From: RYN-230 sp963770535
GTDB lineage: Bacteria; Actinomycetota; Actinomycetes; Streptosporangiales; Streptosporangiaceae
Direction of reading: 5' to 3'
Length of the DNA: 64,000 nucleotides
Assembly (NCBI GenBank): GCA_963770535.1
Contig: CAVYPZ010000003.1
Coordinates: 3,472,001-3,536,000, forward strand
Shown: piece after piece, positions 24,899 through 32,950 of the stretch
How positions within the stretch are numbered: position 1 is the first letter of the stretch
Layout of the letters: the number at the start of each line of letters is the position of its first letter
Position numbers and translations under genes: made by a program
The notes under the pieces: generated by a model
Databases searched by the model: none
Seen by the model: only the letters and a program-made list of their open reading frames with translations
What the model was told of the DNA's origin: nothing

Positions 24899-26660
24899 GG
24901 GCGAACTCGGTGGCACGCGATTCGCGGACGACGGTGACCCGGATCTGGCCCGGGTAGATGAGTTCCTCCTCCACCTGCTTGGCCACGTCCCGGGCGATGA
25001 CCTGGGCCTGGATGTCGTCCACCCGCTCCGGCTTGACCATGACCCGGATCTCCCGGCCCGCCTGCATGGCGAAGACCTTCTCGACTCCCGGCTGGGCGGT
25101 AGCGATCTGCTCCAGCCGCTCCAGCCGCTTCACGTAGGCTTCCAGGGACTCGCGCCGGGCGCCCGGACGGCCGCCGCTGATCGCGTCGGCGGCCTGCGTG
25201 AGCACGGCCTCGACCGTGCGGACCTCGACCTCGTTGTGGTGAGCCTCGATGGCGTGCACCACGTCGGGGGACTCACCGTAGCGCCGGGCGATCTCGGCGC
25301 CGATGATGGCGTGGCTGCCCTCGACCTCGTGAGTCAGGGCCTTCCCCACGTCGTGCAGCACCGTGCAACGTTTCAGCAGGGCCGGGTCCATCCCGAGCTC
25401 GCTGGCCATCATGCCGGCGATGTGCGCGGACTCGACCAGGTGCCGGAGCACGTTCTGGCCGTAGGACGTGCGGTAGCGAAGCCGGCCGAGCAGGGTGACC
25501 AGCTCCGGATGCAGGTCGGTGAGGGACAGCTCCACCAGCGCGTCCTCACCCGCGCGGACGCACAGCTGTTCCACCTCCCCCTTGCTGCGCTCGTAGGCTT
25601 CCTCGATGCGCTGCGGGTGGATCCGGCCGTCCTGGACGAGCCGTTCCAGGGTGAGCCGTCCCACCTCCCGGCGTACCGGGTCAAAGCAGGAGAGCAGGAC
25701 AGCCTCGGGTGTGTCATCGATGATGAGGTTGACCCCGGTGACGGACTCGAAGGCGCGGATGTTCCGGCCCTCGCGGCCGATGATCCGGCCCTTCATCTCG
25801 TCGCCGGGAAGGTGCAGGACAGAGACGACTGACTCGCTGGTCTGCTCGCTGGCGACCCGCTGGATGGCCAGGGTCACGATCCGCCGGGCCCGTTCCTCGC
25901 CATCTCGCCGGGCAGCGGTCTCCGTCTCGCGGACCAGCAGCGCAGCCTCCCGCTTGGCCTGGTTCTGGATGCCCCTGACCAGCTCCGCCTTGGCCTGATC
26001 CGCGGTCAGCCCGGCGACCTGCTCAAGGACCTGGCGGCGTTCCTCGTCCAGCCGGTCCAGGTCGGCCCGCCGGGTCTCCAGGCCGCGGCGGATCTCGTCC
26101 AGGGCCGCCGAACGGTCCTCGAGCTTCCCGAACTCTGCGTCCAGCCGGCTTTCCCGCTCGGCCAGACGGGCCTCACGCCGCTCAAGATCGGCGCGGAGTT
26201 CGCGGCCCTCGGCCCGGGCCGAGCGGAGTTCCTCGTCGGCGTCCCGGCTGGCCTGGGCGGCCTTGTCCGCGGCCAGCCCGGCCTCGCGCATCATGGTGGC
26301 GGCGTCGTTTTCTGCCCGGATCCGGACCTGCTCGGCCTCGTGGCCGGCCTGCTCCAGCGCCCGCTGGGCCGCGGCACGCGCTTGCGCGCTGGCCTCCCCG
26401 GTGCCAGCTGCTCCGGTGCCGCCCGCTTCTGTGCCAGCCGCTACTCTGCCGCCTGCTTCTGTTCCAGCCGCTGGTGTGCCAGCTGCTTCTGTGCCGGCCT
26501 CTTGTACCCGGGCCGCTTCTACCCGCGCCCCGCCGGACCCGGCCGGCGGCGGCACGGCAGGCTGCTCCCGGCCCGGGAGCCGGCGCAGCACGACGATGAG
26601 CGCGATGACGGCCGCCAGCAGCCCAACAGCCCCGATAACGAGAGAGATTGCGCTGCTCAT
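24894..26660 (-). CDS. rny: Ribonuclease Y
   Basis: A membrane-anchored endoribonuclease of RNA turnover. Order of parts: one N-terminal membrane helix (about 4-25), a linker rich in Ala-Gly-Thr repeats (about 45-90), a long charged coiled coil (about 90-240), a KH domain (GRIIGREGRNIRAFE) and an HD domain (CTVLHDVGKA, GSHAIIGAEIA, EAHHNEVE). 588 residues. ATG 26660 is preferred over a TTG 12 bp upstream. It lies downstream of recA-recX on the same strand but after a 634-bp gap, so it probably has its own promoter. RNase J is also encoded in this window (rnj). Confidence 0.92.
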   Translation of the reverse strand: MSSAISLVIGAVGLLAAVIALIVVLRRLPGREQPAVPPPAGSGGARVEAARVQEAGTEAAGTPAAGTEAGGRVAAGTEAGGTGAAGTGEASAQARAAAQRALEQAGHEAEQVRIRAENDAATMMREAGLAADKAAQASRDADEELRSARAEGRELRADLERREARLAERESRLDAEFGKLEDRSAALDEIRRGLETRRADLDRLDEERRQVLEQVAGLTADQAKAELVRGIQNQAKREAALLVRETETAARRDGEERARRIVTLAIQRVASEQTSESVVSVLHLPGDEMKGRIIGREGRNIRAFESVTGVNLIIDDTPEAVLLSCFDPVRREVGRLTLERLVQDGRIHPQRIEEAYERSKGEVEQLCVRAGEDALVELSLTDLHPELVTLLGRLRYRTSYGQNVLRHLVESAHIAGMMASELGMDPALLKRCTVLHDVGKALTHEVEGSHAIIGAEIARRYGESPDVVHAIEAHHNEVEVRTVEAVLTQAADAISGGRPGARRESLEAYVKRLERLEQIATAQPGVEKVFAMQAGREIRVMVKPERVDDIQAQVIARDVAKQVEEELIYPGQIRVTVVRESRATEFAR

Positions 26661-27294
26661 GGCACACCCCAATCCTGCTCGCCGACCCCGGCATCAGGGT
26701 GTGATACCAGGGGGAAACCCTGCAGCGAGGGGTCATTCCCGCCATCTCCGGCCGCAGCGGGGCGGCCGGCCGCAGCTGACTCAGGACCGGCGGGTGCCGC
26801 CACGATGCCCGATGCCAGGCCAGCCCGGCTGGGCTGCCCTGGCCCGTCCGGCCTGGGCGTGGCCGGTGCGGCCACGCCCAGGTGCAGCCCGGCCGTCTCA
26901 GTCCGGCCTGCACCCCTGAGCCGCCCGGGCACGATCAGTCCCGGCCCGGCATGGCTGCCTGGATCACCAGGCAGACAAACGGGCCGGAGCGTTCACGCCC
27001 TTTCGTGGAAAGCACGAGGACCTAAGTCACGGCCGGGCAGCGCCCCGCCGTCCTGCATCGGCCCGCCCGGGCCCCGCCCAGGGCCCGGTCGGACCTATCG
27101 GCCCGGATGAGCGTCCCCGCCCGGGCCACAACCATTCAAAGTCCGTGACCTTCTGGTGGCCACGGGCCGGATTTATTCATTTCATCCGCATGGCGCGGAG
27201 TAACACCTCGCTGCCGTGAGGTTAAGCGGAGATAACGTTTTGGGCAAGTAAACCATCGCGAAGATCTCAGTTCTTACCCATTGCGACTGGTCGG
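26661..27294. other. Long intergenic region between recX and rny
   Basis: About 630 bp with no convincing gene; short open frames here lack ribosome-binding sites and family-like sequence. It holds two adjacent strong hairpins (26852-26914). Next to recX, 27160-27295 is clearly AT-richer than the surroundings and may carry the rny promoter or regulatory sequence. Confidence 0.5.
26852..26882. terminator. Perfect 13-bp hairpin downstream of recX
   Basis: CCTGGGCGTGGCC (26852-26864) pairs perfectly with GGCCACGCCCAGG (26870-26882) around a 5-nt loop. A second, imperfect hairpin follows at 26881-26914 (GGTGCAG and CTGCACC arms). Together they look like terminators of the recA-recX transcript, or structure in the 5' leader of rny. 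There is no T-tract. Confidence 0.5.
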
Positions 27295-28026
27295 TTACCA
27301 GAGTTCCGTATCAGGACCGCAGGGGCCCTCTGGATGCCCTGGGGCGGGGTCGGCCTCGCCGTCGGCAATGGTCAGGGCCATGTCATCGAGATCAATCCCG
27401 GCTCCCGCGGGGTCGGCGCCTTCCAGGTCAAGAGCCTCGCGGACCACGCGGTAGGCGATTGGCGCCGGATAGCCCTTCCGGGCCAGCAACCCGACGAGGC
27501 GCCGGATGCGGGTCGGCAGCGGCTTGCCCCGGCTCGCGGCCAGGCCCTTGGCTACCAGCCGCCGGGCGGTGGCGATCTCGTCGGCGGGGTCGAGACCATT
27601 CACGGCCGCGCTGATGTCCTGGCCGTCCACGCCACGCTGCCTGAGCTCAGCCGACAGGGCCCGGCGGGCCAGCCCCCGGCCGTGATGCCTGGACTCCACC
27701 CAGGCCCTGGCGAACGCCGCGTCGTCGATCAGGCCTACCTCGGCGAAGCGGGCCAGGACCGCGGCGGCCGCATCGTCCGGGATGCCGCGGCGCTGCATGG
27801 CCTCCGCGAGCTGGGCCCGGGTGCGCGGCCGCCCGGTGAGCAGCCGGAGGCAGAGCTGCCGGGCCTGCTCCTCAGGGTCCCGGTCCGGCGCTGTCCCGGC
27901 CCCCTCTGTCCCGCTCTCAGCTTCCGCCTCTGCGGCGGTCCCGGCCTCGTGCCCGGCCCCGGCAATCCCGGCCCGCGCCGGGGGCCGGGACGCCGGATGC
28001 CGCTTCGTCGCGGGCCGGTCAGGCAC
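27295..28026 (-). CDS. recX: Recombination regulatory protein RecX
   Basis: Modulates RecA filaments. It is 243 residues. The first 80 or so are a low-complexity Pro/Ala/Gly/Glu region not conserved in the family; the rest is the helical-repeat RecX domain, with RPRTRAQLAEAMQRRGIPDD, FAEVGLIDDAAFARAWVESR and a third repeat near LARKGYPAPIAYRVVREAL. The start used is the GTG at 28024-28026, overlapping the recA stop by 8 nt and giving coupled translation, the usual recA-recX arrangement. Confidence 0.9.
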   Translation of the reverse strand: MPDRPATKRHPASRPPARAGIAGAGHEAGTAAEAEAESGTEGAGTAPDRDPEEQARQLCLRLLTGRPRTRAQLAEAMQRRGIPDDAAAAVLARFAEVGLIDDAAFARAWVESRHHGRGLARRALSAELRQRGVDGQDISAAVNGLDPADEIATARRLVAKGLAASRGKPLPTRIRRLVGLLARKGYPAPIAYRVVREALDLEGADPAGAGIDLDDMALTIADGEADPAPGHPEGPCGPDTELW

Positions 28027-31000
28027 CGCCGCCCACGCCCGTCGGCGCGGCCGGGGTCCGGCCGGCGCTGGCGCGGCCGGCCGTCCGGCCCACCGGGGCA
28101 CCGGCCGCCGGGGCTCCCGCCGCGGGGACACCGGGCGCTGAGCCGTTAGCACCGGCAGCCGGCGAGGCTTCCGCGTCGATGCGGGGGCCGACGCCGAGCT
28201 TCTCCTTGATCTTCTTCTCGATCTCGTTGGCGAGGTCCGGGTTGTCCCGCAGGAAGTTGCGGGCATTCTCCTTGCCCTGGCCGAGCTGGTCGCCGTCGTA
28301 GGTGTACCAGGCCCCCGACTTGCGGACGATGGACTGCTCGACCCCGAGGTCGATCAGGCCGCCCTCCCGGCTGATGCCGGTACCAAAAATGATGTCGCAC
28401 TCCGCGACCTTGAATGGCGGACTGCACTTGTTCTTGACCACCTTGATCCGGGTCCGGCTGCCCACGGCCTCGGTGCCGTCCTTCAGGGTCTCGATCCGCC
28501 GCACGTCCAGCCGCACCGACGCGTAGAACTTGAGCGCCCGCCCGCCGCTGGTCGTCTCGGGGCTGTTGTGCACCATCACCCCGTCGACGAAGTAGTTGTG
28601 CGACCCTTCCACCTCGATGTCGAACCGGTTCATCGACCTTGTCGGCGGCTTGACGTGGATGTCCAGGATCCTGGCTGGCACCAGGCGCATCTCAGCCGGG
28701 ACGAACTCCGGCTCCACCCGGAACTGCCCGCGGAATCGTGGCAGGAGCTTGTACTCCATGGACGGATGAACGTACGGCGCGACGAGCTTCTGGAATTTCT
28801 CTGACGCCGCAGTGGTGAACTGCAGGATGGCCTGGCGCCGGGAACCGCGGGTGACGACCCTGACGTCGAGCTGGTGGGTATCCCGCAGGTAGCCGGCGAG
28901 CCGCTCACGGGAGCCCGGGCTCATCGCCTGCACGCAGATCTCTATCCGGCCGGTGCCGCCCTGCGTCCTCTCCTGGACACCCTTCGACCTGACCGTGAAG
29001 CAGCCGTCGTCCATGTACCAGACCGCGAGGGCGAAGGGTGTGAGCGCCTTCAGGTATTCCCAGCTGAGGTGCTTCTTGGCATCCCCGAAGTACACCGCCT
29101 CACGCAGTTCAGCCAGTTCGGGAAGCGGGGCCAGGTCAGCGAAGACCGCGCCCTTGGCGTTAGAAGACAGCGTGCACCCGATGTTGCCGAGGAGGCTGAC
29201 CTTCCAGTCCAGGTACGCGGCCTGCTTGGCTCCGTGGCCCATCCGGAACCGGGTACCTGACCTGCCCCGCGGGTTCGGCGAGAGGCTCCCATCCCCCATC
29301 AGCGCGCCCAGGATGAGCTCCATCTGCTGCCCGCTCAGCCGCCAGGACTCGGCGAGGGCAACGCGATCACCAGGGATCAGCTCCCCTGCTTCACGCCAGC
29401 CTCCAGGCGTCTGGACAAGGTGATTCTCCGTCGCCGCAAACTGGGCCCTGCCGTTCCCGCCCGACTTGGCCACGGTGAACTGGAGGAACCGCTCGGTAGG
29501 GCCGTTGTTGAACCAGTTGACGATGCGGCGCGGGACAATGCGCCCGGATTCCGGGTCGTAGGAAAGGACCTCGACGTCCCGGCGCTGGTTAACGATCTTG
29601 CCGATCTTCTCCTGCGTGCCGTCCGCCAGGGTCACCCGGGTCGCGTACGACATGCAGCCGAACATGACCCCGACCTTCTCGCGCAGCTGGTTGATGAAGA
29701 TCGCGGTGGTCTTGGTCTGGCTCAGCGCACCGGTGATTTTCCGCAGGGCCTGGGACATCAGCCGGGCCTGGAGGCCCACGTGGCTGTCGCCCATTTCGCC
29801 CTCGATCTCGGCCCGGGGTACCAGCGCGGCCACCGAGTCGATGACGACGACGTCGATCGCCCCGGAGCGGATCAGCATGTCCGCGATCTCCAGGGCCTGC
29901 TCCCCGGTGTCCGGCTGGGAGACGAGCAGCGCGTCGGTGTCCACGCCGAGCTTCTTCGCGTAGTCCGGGTCCAGCGCGTGCTCGGCGTCGATGAACGCGG
30001 CGATGCCGCCGGCCTTCTGCGCGCTGGCTACCGCATGCAGCGCGATCGTGGTGTTGTGTGTCGGCACGCATTCGCGTCCAGCCAGGTACGTGTGGCTTGG
30101 GTGGTCCACCTGGATACAGCGGACGGGCACCGAGGAAGCCGGCTCGACGGCCGTCACGTACCTGAGCGTCGCCCTGCGCGTGCGCAGCGGCGTGAGCCGG
30201 GCGGCCTTCCGGGGCAGGCGGAACACCGGCAGTTCTGCCTGGAAGCCCAGCCGGTACCGGGTGCCGACAACACGCCCATCGAGCACCGCAGGGGCCTCGC
30301 GCATCGTGACCTTGATGCCAAGGCCAAGCAGCAACTCATACACGTCGCTGGCCAGTTGCTCATTCGTCACGCTGAATTCGCATGCGGCCGTGCCAAATCC
30401 CCGGCCAGTACCCGATCCGGCGGCGCTCACGGTTCCATCTGTGTCCATGAGCCCTTGCAGGAGTGCGAGCCGCTGGGCAACAGAGCCGTGCAAGTAGCGC
30501 TCCGGGATGTGCTTGCTTCCAAGGACCCCTAGCCCGCGCAACTGAGCCCGCAGCGACACTCCCTGGTGCACGGGCCACTCGGCGAGGCGGCCGGCCCGGC
30601 GCTCGACCTCGTAGTGGTTCCTGCACAAACCCCGCGCGATAACGGCCCCACTGGTCGAGCAGTGCGCACTTGCCAGCGAACAGGCCGGCCGTTCGGGCAC
30701 CGTCGTGATCCGGTACGTGGGAGTACGGTCATGCTGCTGGGGGTTGTCGTGTCGGACCGTGTAACCGTCACGCGTGATCTCGTCCAGGATCTCCGGGTCC
30801 ATGCAGGTGATCCTGGCGTCGTCCGTGCTTCCGTCACCCAGCCACGCCCCCAGCGTGTACGGCGCTACCGGGAGTTCCTGGGCCGGGTATTCCAGCGGGC
30901 CGCAGGTCTGGACCGCGTGGTTAAGCGTGTGGCCATCTCGCGCCCACAGGGTCGCCTTCATGTCCCGTGTGGTCACGACCGCCGGAGACCACCGCTCCGT

Positions 31001-31468
31001 ACGGCCCCACAGCGTGGTCGTCACCCATTGATGGTCCGCGTCAGCGACGATCTCCGTGCCGTCGGAGAACCTGACCCGGAAACACTCGTGATCCGACATG
31101 ACAGGCGTGGCAAAGGTGACCCGGGTGGTTGAGCCGTCCCCAGCGAACACCTCCTCGCCTGGCGACAACTCACCCATCGTGGTCCAGCCCTTGGGTGTCG
31201 GGATCGGCGTGTCCAGAGCGAGCGCCTTGCCGCTTCCTTCGGGGCCGTAGACCTCGACGACCCGGCCCCGGGGCAGGCCGCCGATGCCCAGCGCGACGTC
31301 CAGCGCGATGGCCCCAGTGGGGATCACCTCCATCGGGGCGCGCCCCTCGTCGCCGAGCCGCATGATCGAGCCCCGGCCGAATTGCCGTTCGATCTGGGCG
31401 AGCGCAGCCTCCAGGGACTTGTCCCTGTCACCGCCGGTCCGGTTGACTGCCCTGTCGCTGCCTGCCAT
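28019..31468 (-). CDS. recA: Recombinase RecA precursor with two inteins
   Basis: The strand-exchange recombinase and LexA coprotease. The 1149-residue precursor contains three extein pieces: residues 1-81, 473-604 and 969-1149, which join to a 394-residue RecA. Intein 1 (82-472) interrupts the Walker A motif between GPEGSGK and TTIALHA. Intein 2 (605-968) lies between QLREKVGVMFG and SPETTSGG. RecA function requires both to splice out. The site KVVKNK/CSPPF, where the M. tuberculosis intein sits as I recall, is empty here. ATG 31468 has GGGAG 5 nt upstream. The C-terminus is Ala/Gly-rich. recX overlaps the 3' end. A LexA box lies 260 bp upstream. Confidence 0.97.
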   Translation of the reverse strand: MAGSDRAVNRTGGDRDKSLEAALAQIERQFGRGSIMRLGDEGRAPMEVIPTGAIALDVALGIGGLPRGRVVEVYGPEGSGKALALDTPIPTPKGWTTMGELSPGEEVFAGDGSTTRVTFATPVMSDHECFRVRFSDGTEIVADADHQWVTTTLWGRTERWSPAVVTTRDMKATLWARDGHTLNHAVQTCGPLEYPAQELPVAPYTLGAWLGDGSTDDARITCMDPEILDEITRDGYTVRHDNPQQHDRTPTYRITTVPERPACSLASAHCSTSGAVIARGLCRNHYEVERRAGRLAEWPVHQGVSLRAQLRGLGVLGSKHIPERYLHGSVAQRLALLQGLMDTDGTVSAAGSGTGRGFGTAACEFSVTNEQLASDVYELLLGLGIKVTMREAPAVLDGRVVGTRYRLGFQAELPVFRLPRKAARLTPLRTRRATLRYVTAVEPASSVPVRCIQVDHPSHTYLAGRECVPTHNTTIALHAVASAQKAGGIAAFIDAEHALDPDYAKKLGVDTDALLVSQPDTGEQALEIADMLIRSGAIDVVVIDSVAALVPRAEIEGEMGDSHVGLQARLMSQALRKITGALSQTKTTAIFINQLREKVGVMFGCMSYATRVTLADGTQEKIGKIVNQRRDVEVLSYDPESGRIVPRRIVNWFNNGPTERFLQFTVAKSGGNGRAQFAATENHLVQTPGGWREAGELIPGDRVALAESWRLSGQQMELILGALMGDGSLSPNPRGRSGTRFRMGHGAKQAAYLDWKVSLLGNIGCTLSSNAKGAVFADLAPLPELAELREAVYFGDAKKHLSWEYLKALTPFALAVWYMDDGCFTVRSKGVQERTQGGTGRIEICVQAMSPGSRERLAGYLRDTHQLDVRVVTRGSRRQAILQFTTAASEKFQKLVAPYVHPSMEYKLLPRFRGQFRVEPEFVPAEMRLVPARILDIHVKPPTRSMNRFDIEVEGSHNYFVDGVMVHNSPETTSGGRALKFYASVRLDVRRIETLKDGTEAVGSRTRIKVVKNKCSPPFKVAECDIIFGTGISREGGLIDLGVEQSIVRKSGAWYTYDGDQLGQGKENARNFLRDNPDLANEIEKKIKEKLGVGPRIDAEASPAAGANGSAPGVPAAGAPAAGAPVGRTAGRASAGRTPAAPTGVGGGA
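28565..29656 (-). other. RecA intein 2: class 1 intein with LAGLIDADG homing endonuclease
   Basis: 364 residues, precursor 605-968. It begins with Cys1 (CMSYATRVTLADG), has a block B Thr-x-x-His (AATENHL), two LAGLIDADG motifs (LGALMGDGSL about 116-125 and LAVWYMDDGC about 210-219) and ends VMVHN before extein Ser. All residues for standard class 1 splicing are present. The sequence and insertion site closely resemble the Mycobacterium leprae RecA intein as I remember it. Splicing would rejoin VGVMFG to SPETTSGG. Confidence 0.93.
30053..31225 (-). other. RecA intein 1: class 3 intein in the P-loop with LAGLIDADG endonuclease and a zinc-finger-like insert
   Basis: 391 residues, precursor 82-472. 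It begins with Ala, not Cys or Ser (ALALDTPIPTPKGW), so it cannot use the standard first splicing step. It has the W-C-T triplet of class 3 inteins: Trp67 in ADADHQW, Cys370 in VPVRCIQVD and Thr389 in VPTHN, followed by extein Thr. LAGLIDADG motifs are LGAWLGDGST (125-134) and LLQGLMDTDG (255-264). Between them, Cys182, Cys189, Cys201 and His204 (with ARGLCRNHY) look like a small zinc finger. Boundaries are fixed by intact RecA sequence on both sides. Confidence 0.92.
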
Positions 31469-31728
31469 GGGAACTCCCGTTGGATTCAAGAGCTTGCTTG
31501 CTGGTTCGGTTGCGGTCCAGAAGCTACGTGCCGCCACCGACAATTCCGCGCTTCTGCTGTATTGCCGTTCTGCCGTCGTCCTGCTTCTGCCACCCGGCCC
31601 CGTCGCCGTGTCGCCGCCGCCGCGCCCCTGTCACCGTGCTCCCTGAGACTGTGTCCCCAGTCACCGGACCACGGTCCGCGGGGCACGGAATGGAGGCCGT
31701 GAATGGCCGCCCCAGACGACTACCTTAA

Positions 31729-31744
31729 GCGAACAACTGTTCGA
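31729..31744 (-). promoter_or_regulatory. LexA-binding SOS box upstream of recA
   Basis: CGAACAACTGTTCG (31730-31743) is a perfect palindrome with 5-bp arms and a 4-bp centre. It matches the actinobacterial and Bacillus-type SOS box CGAAC, N4, GTTCG, and extends to GCGAACAACTGTTCGA. It is the only such site noticed near recA, 262 bp upstream of the start codon, implying a transcript with a long leader. Confidence 0.85.
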
Positions 31745-31934
31745 CCGTAGCACCAACACGCCGCATCCCCGGAGAAAATTCGCCCCGGCCCGGCCAGCGC
31801 CCCTGGCGCTGCGACTGGCCGTCTCCCCGCGGCCGGCTTCGCGGCTCGCCACCCGCGGGGCTGGCACGCTATCGGGGCCGCCACAGGGGCGCGACTGGCC
31901 GGGAGCGGGCCTGGTTCGTGGACGCGAACTGCCG

Positions 31935-31990
31935 GCGGGGCCAGCCCCGGCGGCACGTGCCAGCGGGGCCAGCCCCGGCGGCACGTGCCA
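31935..31990. repeat. 28-bp tandem repeat upstream of the recA SOS box
   Basis: Two identical copies of a 28-bp unit at 31935-31962 and 31963-31990, each with GCGGGGCCAGCCCCGGCGG, itself able to fold. No coding potential. Confidence 0.8.
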
Positions 31991-32016
31991 CCCGACACTG
32001 CGCGACAGTGGGTTAA

Positions 32017-32062
32017 TGATCATGGGATCACTGGGCCTGGAGCCCCAGTAAGCCCATGATCA
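32017..32062. terminator. Long two-part hairpin between DUF3046 and recA
   Basis: Outer arms TGATCATGGG (32017-32026) and CCCATGATCA (32053-32062) pair perfectly over 10 bp. Inner arms ACTGGG (32030-32035) and CCCAGT (32044-32049) pair over 6 bp, with a 3-by-3 internal loop and an 8-nt terminal loop. It probably terminates transcription from DUF3046, which reads towards recA. A regulatory or protein-binding role is also possible. Confidence 0.55.
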
Positions 32063-32321
32063 CGCAGGCGGCGAGCCCGCCCCGGGGCGCATGGATAACA
32101 CCAGCCATGCAGGCCACAGGAGCAACCACCCCACGGGGTGGCAGCCCGGCCGGGCAAACCCGCAAGACCCCCGCGGCCGGAACACTGGTCACTCAGGCCG
32201 CAGAAGTCCGTGATGGAAGGGCCGGCGCCGGGCGGCCAGGCCCGTGGACGTACATGGCCGCGGGGCACCCCGGATCAACCACGTTCGGCGGGCCATCCTT
32301 CCCTCTCGCCCCGTGGCGCGT

Positions 32322-32399
32322 GGAAGGGCACGCACGAGGAAGGGCACCACGAGGAAGGGCACCACGAGGGAAGGCGCGCGAGGGAAGGCGCGCGAGGGA
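32322..32399. repeat. Short tandem repeats downstream of DUF3046
   Basis: Five consecutive units of 14 to 17 bp: one GGAAGGGCACGCACGAG, two GAAGGGCACCACGAG and two GGAAGGCGCGCGAG. They start about 10 bp beyond the DUF3046 stop. No coding role is seen. Confidence 0.75.
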
Positions 32400-32408
32400 C
32401 GGAAGAGT

Positions 32409-32603
32409 TCAGCGCAGGCCCTGCGGGACGTCGAACTCCTGGCAGACCGCCCGCCAGACGGTCTTGGCGTCCACCCCGTCCGCCAGGGCCTGGTCGACGG
32501 TCCGCTCCCCCAGCCCGGCCAGGACATGATCCTTGGCCACACTGCTCGCGTACACGTCACCGAACTGCGCCCGCATCCGCGTCCAGAACTCGCTGAGCCG
32601 CAC
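32409..32603 (-). CDS. DUF3046 family protein
   Basis: A small actinobacterial protein of 64 residues. It is recognised from the N-terminus RLSEFWTRMRAQFGDVYAS, the middle DHVLAGLGERTVDQAL and the end VWRAVCQEFDVP. GTG 32603 is preceded by GGGGAGGG, which fixes the start. The gene normally lies directly upstream of recA in actinobacteria; here a 940-bp repeat-rich gap separates them. Function unknown. Confidence 0.9.
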   Translation of the reverse strand: MRLSEFWTRMRAQFGDVYASSVAKDHVLAGLGERTVDQALADGVDAKTVWRAVCQEFDVPQGLR

Positions 32604-32950
32604 GGCCCTCCCCTGATGGCTGCCCCAGTACCCCCGGTCCACTGCCGGCGAGAGTACCGGCGCCCGGGCAGCAACCCCAACCCGCGACCCGGCCCGCAGC
32701 TCCGGCCCCCGGCCCCGCCCCCAGTCCCGGCGTGGCCCGGGCGCGGGCAGCCGTGGAGCAGCCGGGCCGCGTCCGCGGGCCTGCGACTCAGGTTCTTAAC
32801 AAACAATGAGGAATGCGGATAGTTCTGGTGGGGAAGGGTCAGGACGGGGCGCCCGGAATGACATGGCAGAATCGAGTAGTTCCTGGGCGCATCCAATTCG
32901 GCATGGCCTGCCGGCTTCGCGGCAGGCACCGACTCTCGCCTGGAGAGCAG
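32604..32950. other. Divergent intergenic region between DUF3046 and the Septum_form gene
   Basis: About 350 bp that must contain both promoters. An AT-richer stretch around 32790-32830 (GGTTCTTAACAAACAATGAG) is the likeliest promoter area. A perfect hairpin sits just before the downstream gene (32906-32927). Confidence 0.4.
32906..32927 (+). promoter_or_regulatory. Leader hairpin ahead of the Septum_form gene
   Basis: GCCTGCCG and CGGCAGGC pair perfectly over 8 bp around loop GCTTCG, ending 23 nt before the ATG at 32951. It could influence translation or act as an attenuator. No further evidence. Confidence 0.4.

Larger units (their letters stand above)
31469..32408. other. Intergenic region between recA and the DUF3046 gene
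   Basis: About 940 bp with no convincing gene. From recA outward it holds a 260-bp untranslated stretch, a LexA box, a 28-bp tandem repeat, a long two-part hairpin and a run of 14-17-bp repeats next to the DUF3046 stop. Open frames here lack ribosome-binding sites and recognisable sequence. Confidence 0.6.

Noticed and set aside
26657..26932. Short ORF of 91 codons ending at the rny start
   Set aside because: No ribosome-binding site, low-complexity translation, and it runs through the 13-bp hairpin.
28565..31225. Separate homing-endonuclease genes or insertion elements inside recA
   Set aside because: The frame is continuous with RecA and both insertions have complete splicing motifs at their ends, so they are inteins.
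31486..31686. Short ORF of 66 codons in the recA leader
   Set aside because: Arg/Gly-rich translation without ribosome-binding site or family resemblance; more likely untranslated leader.
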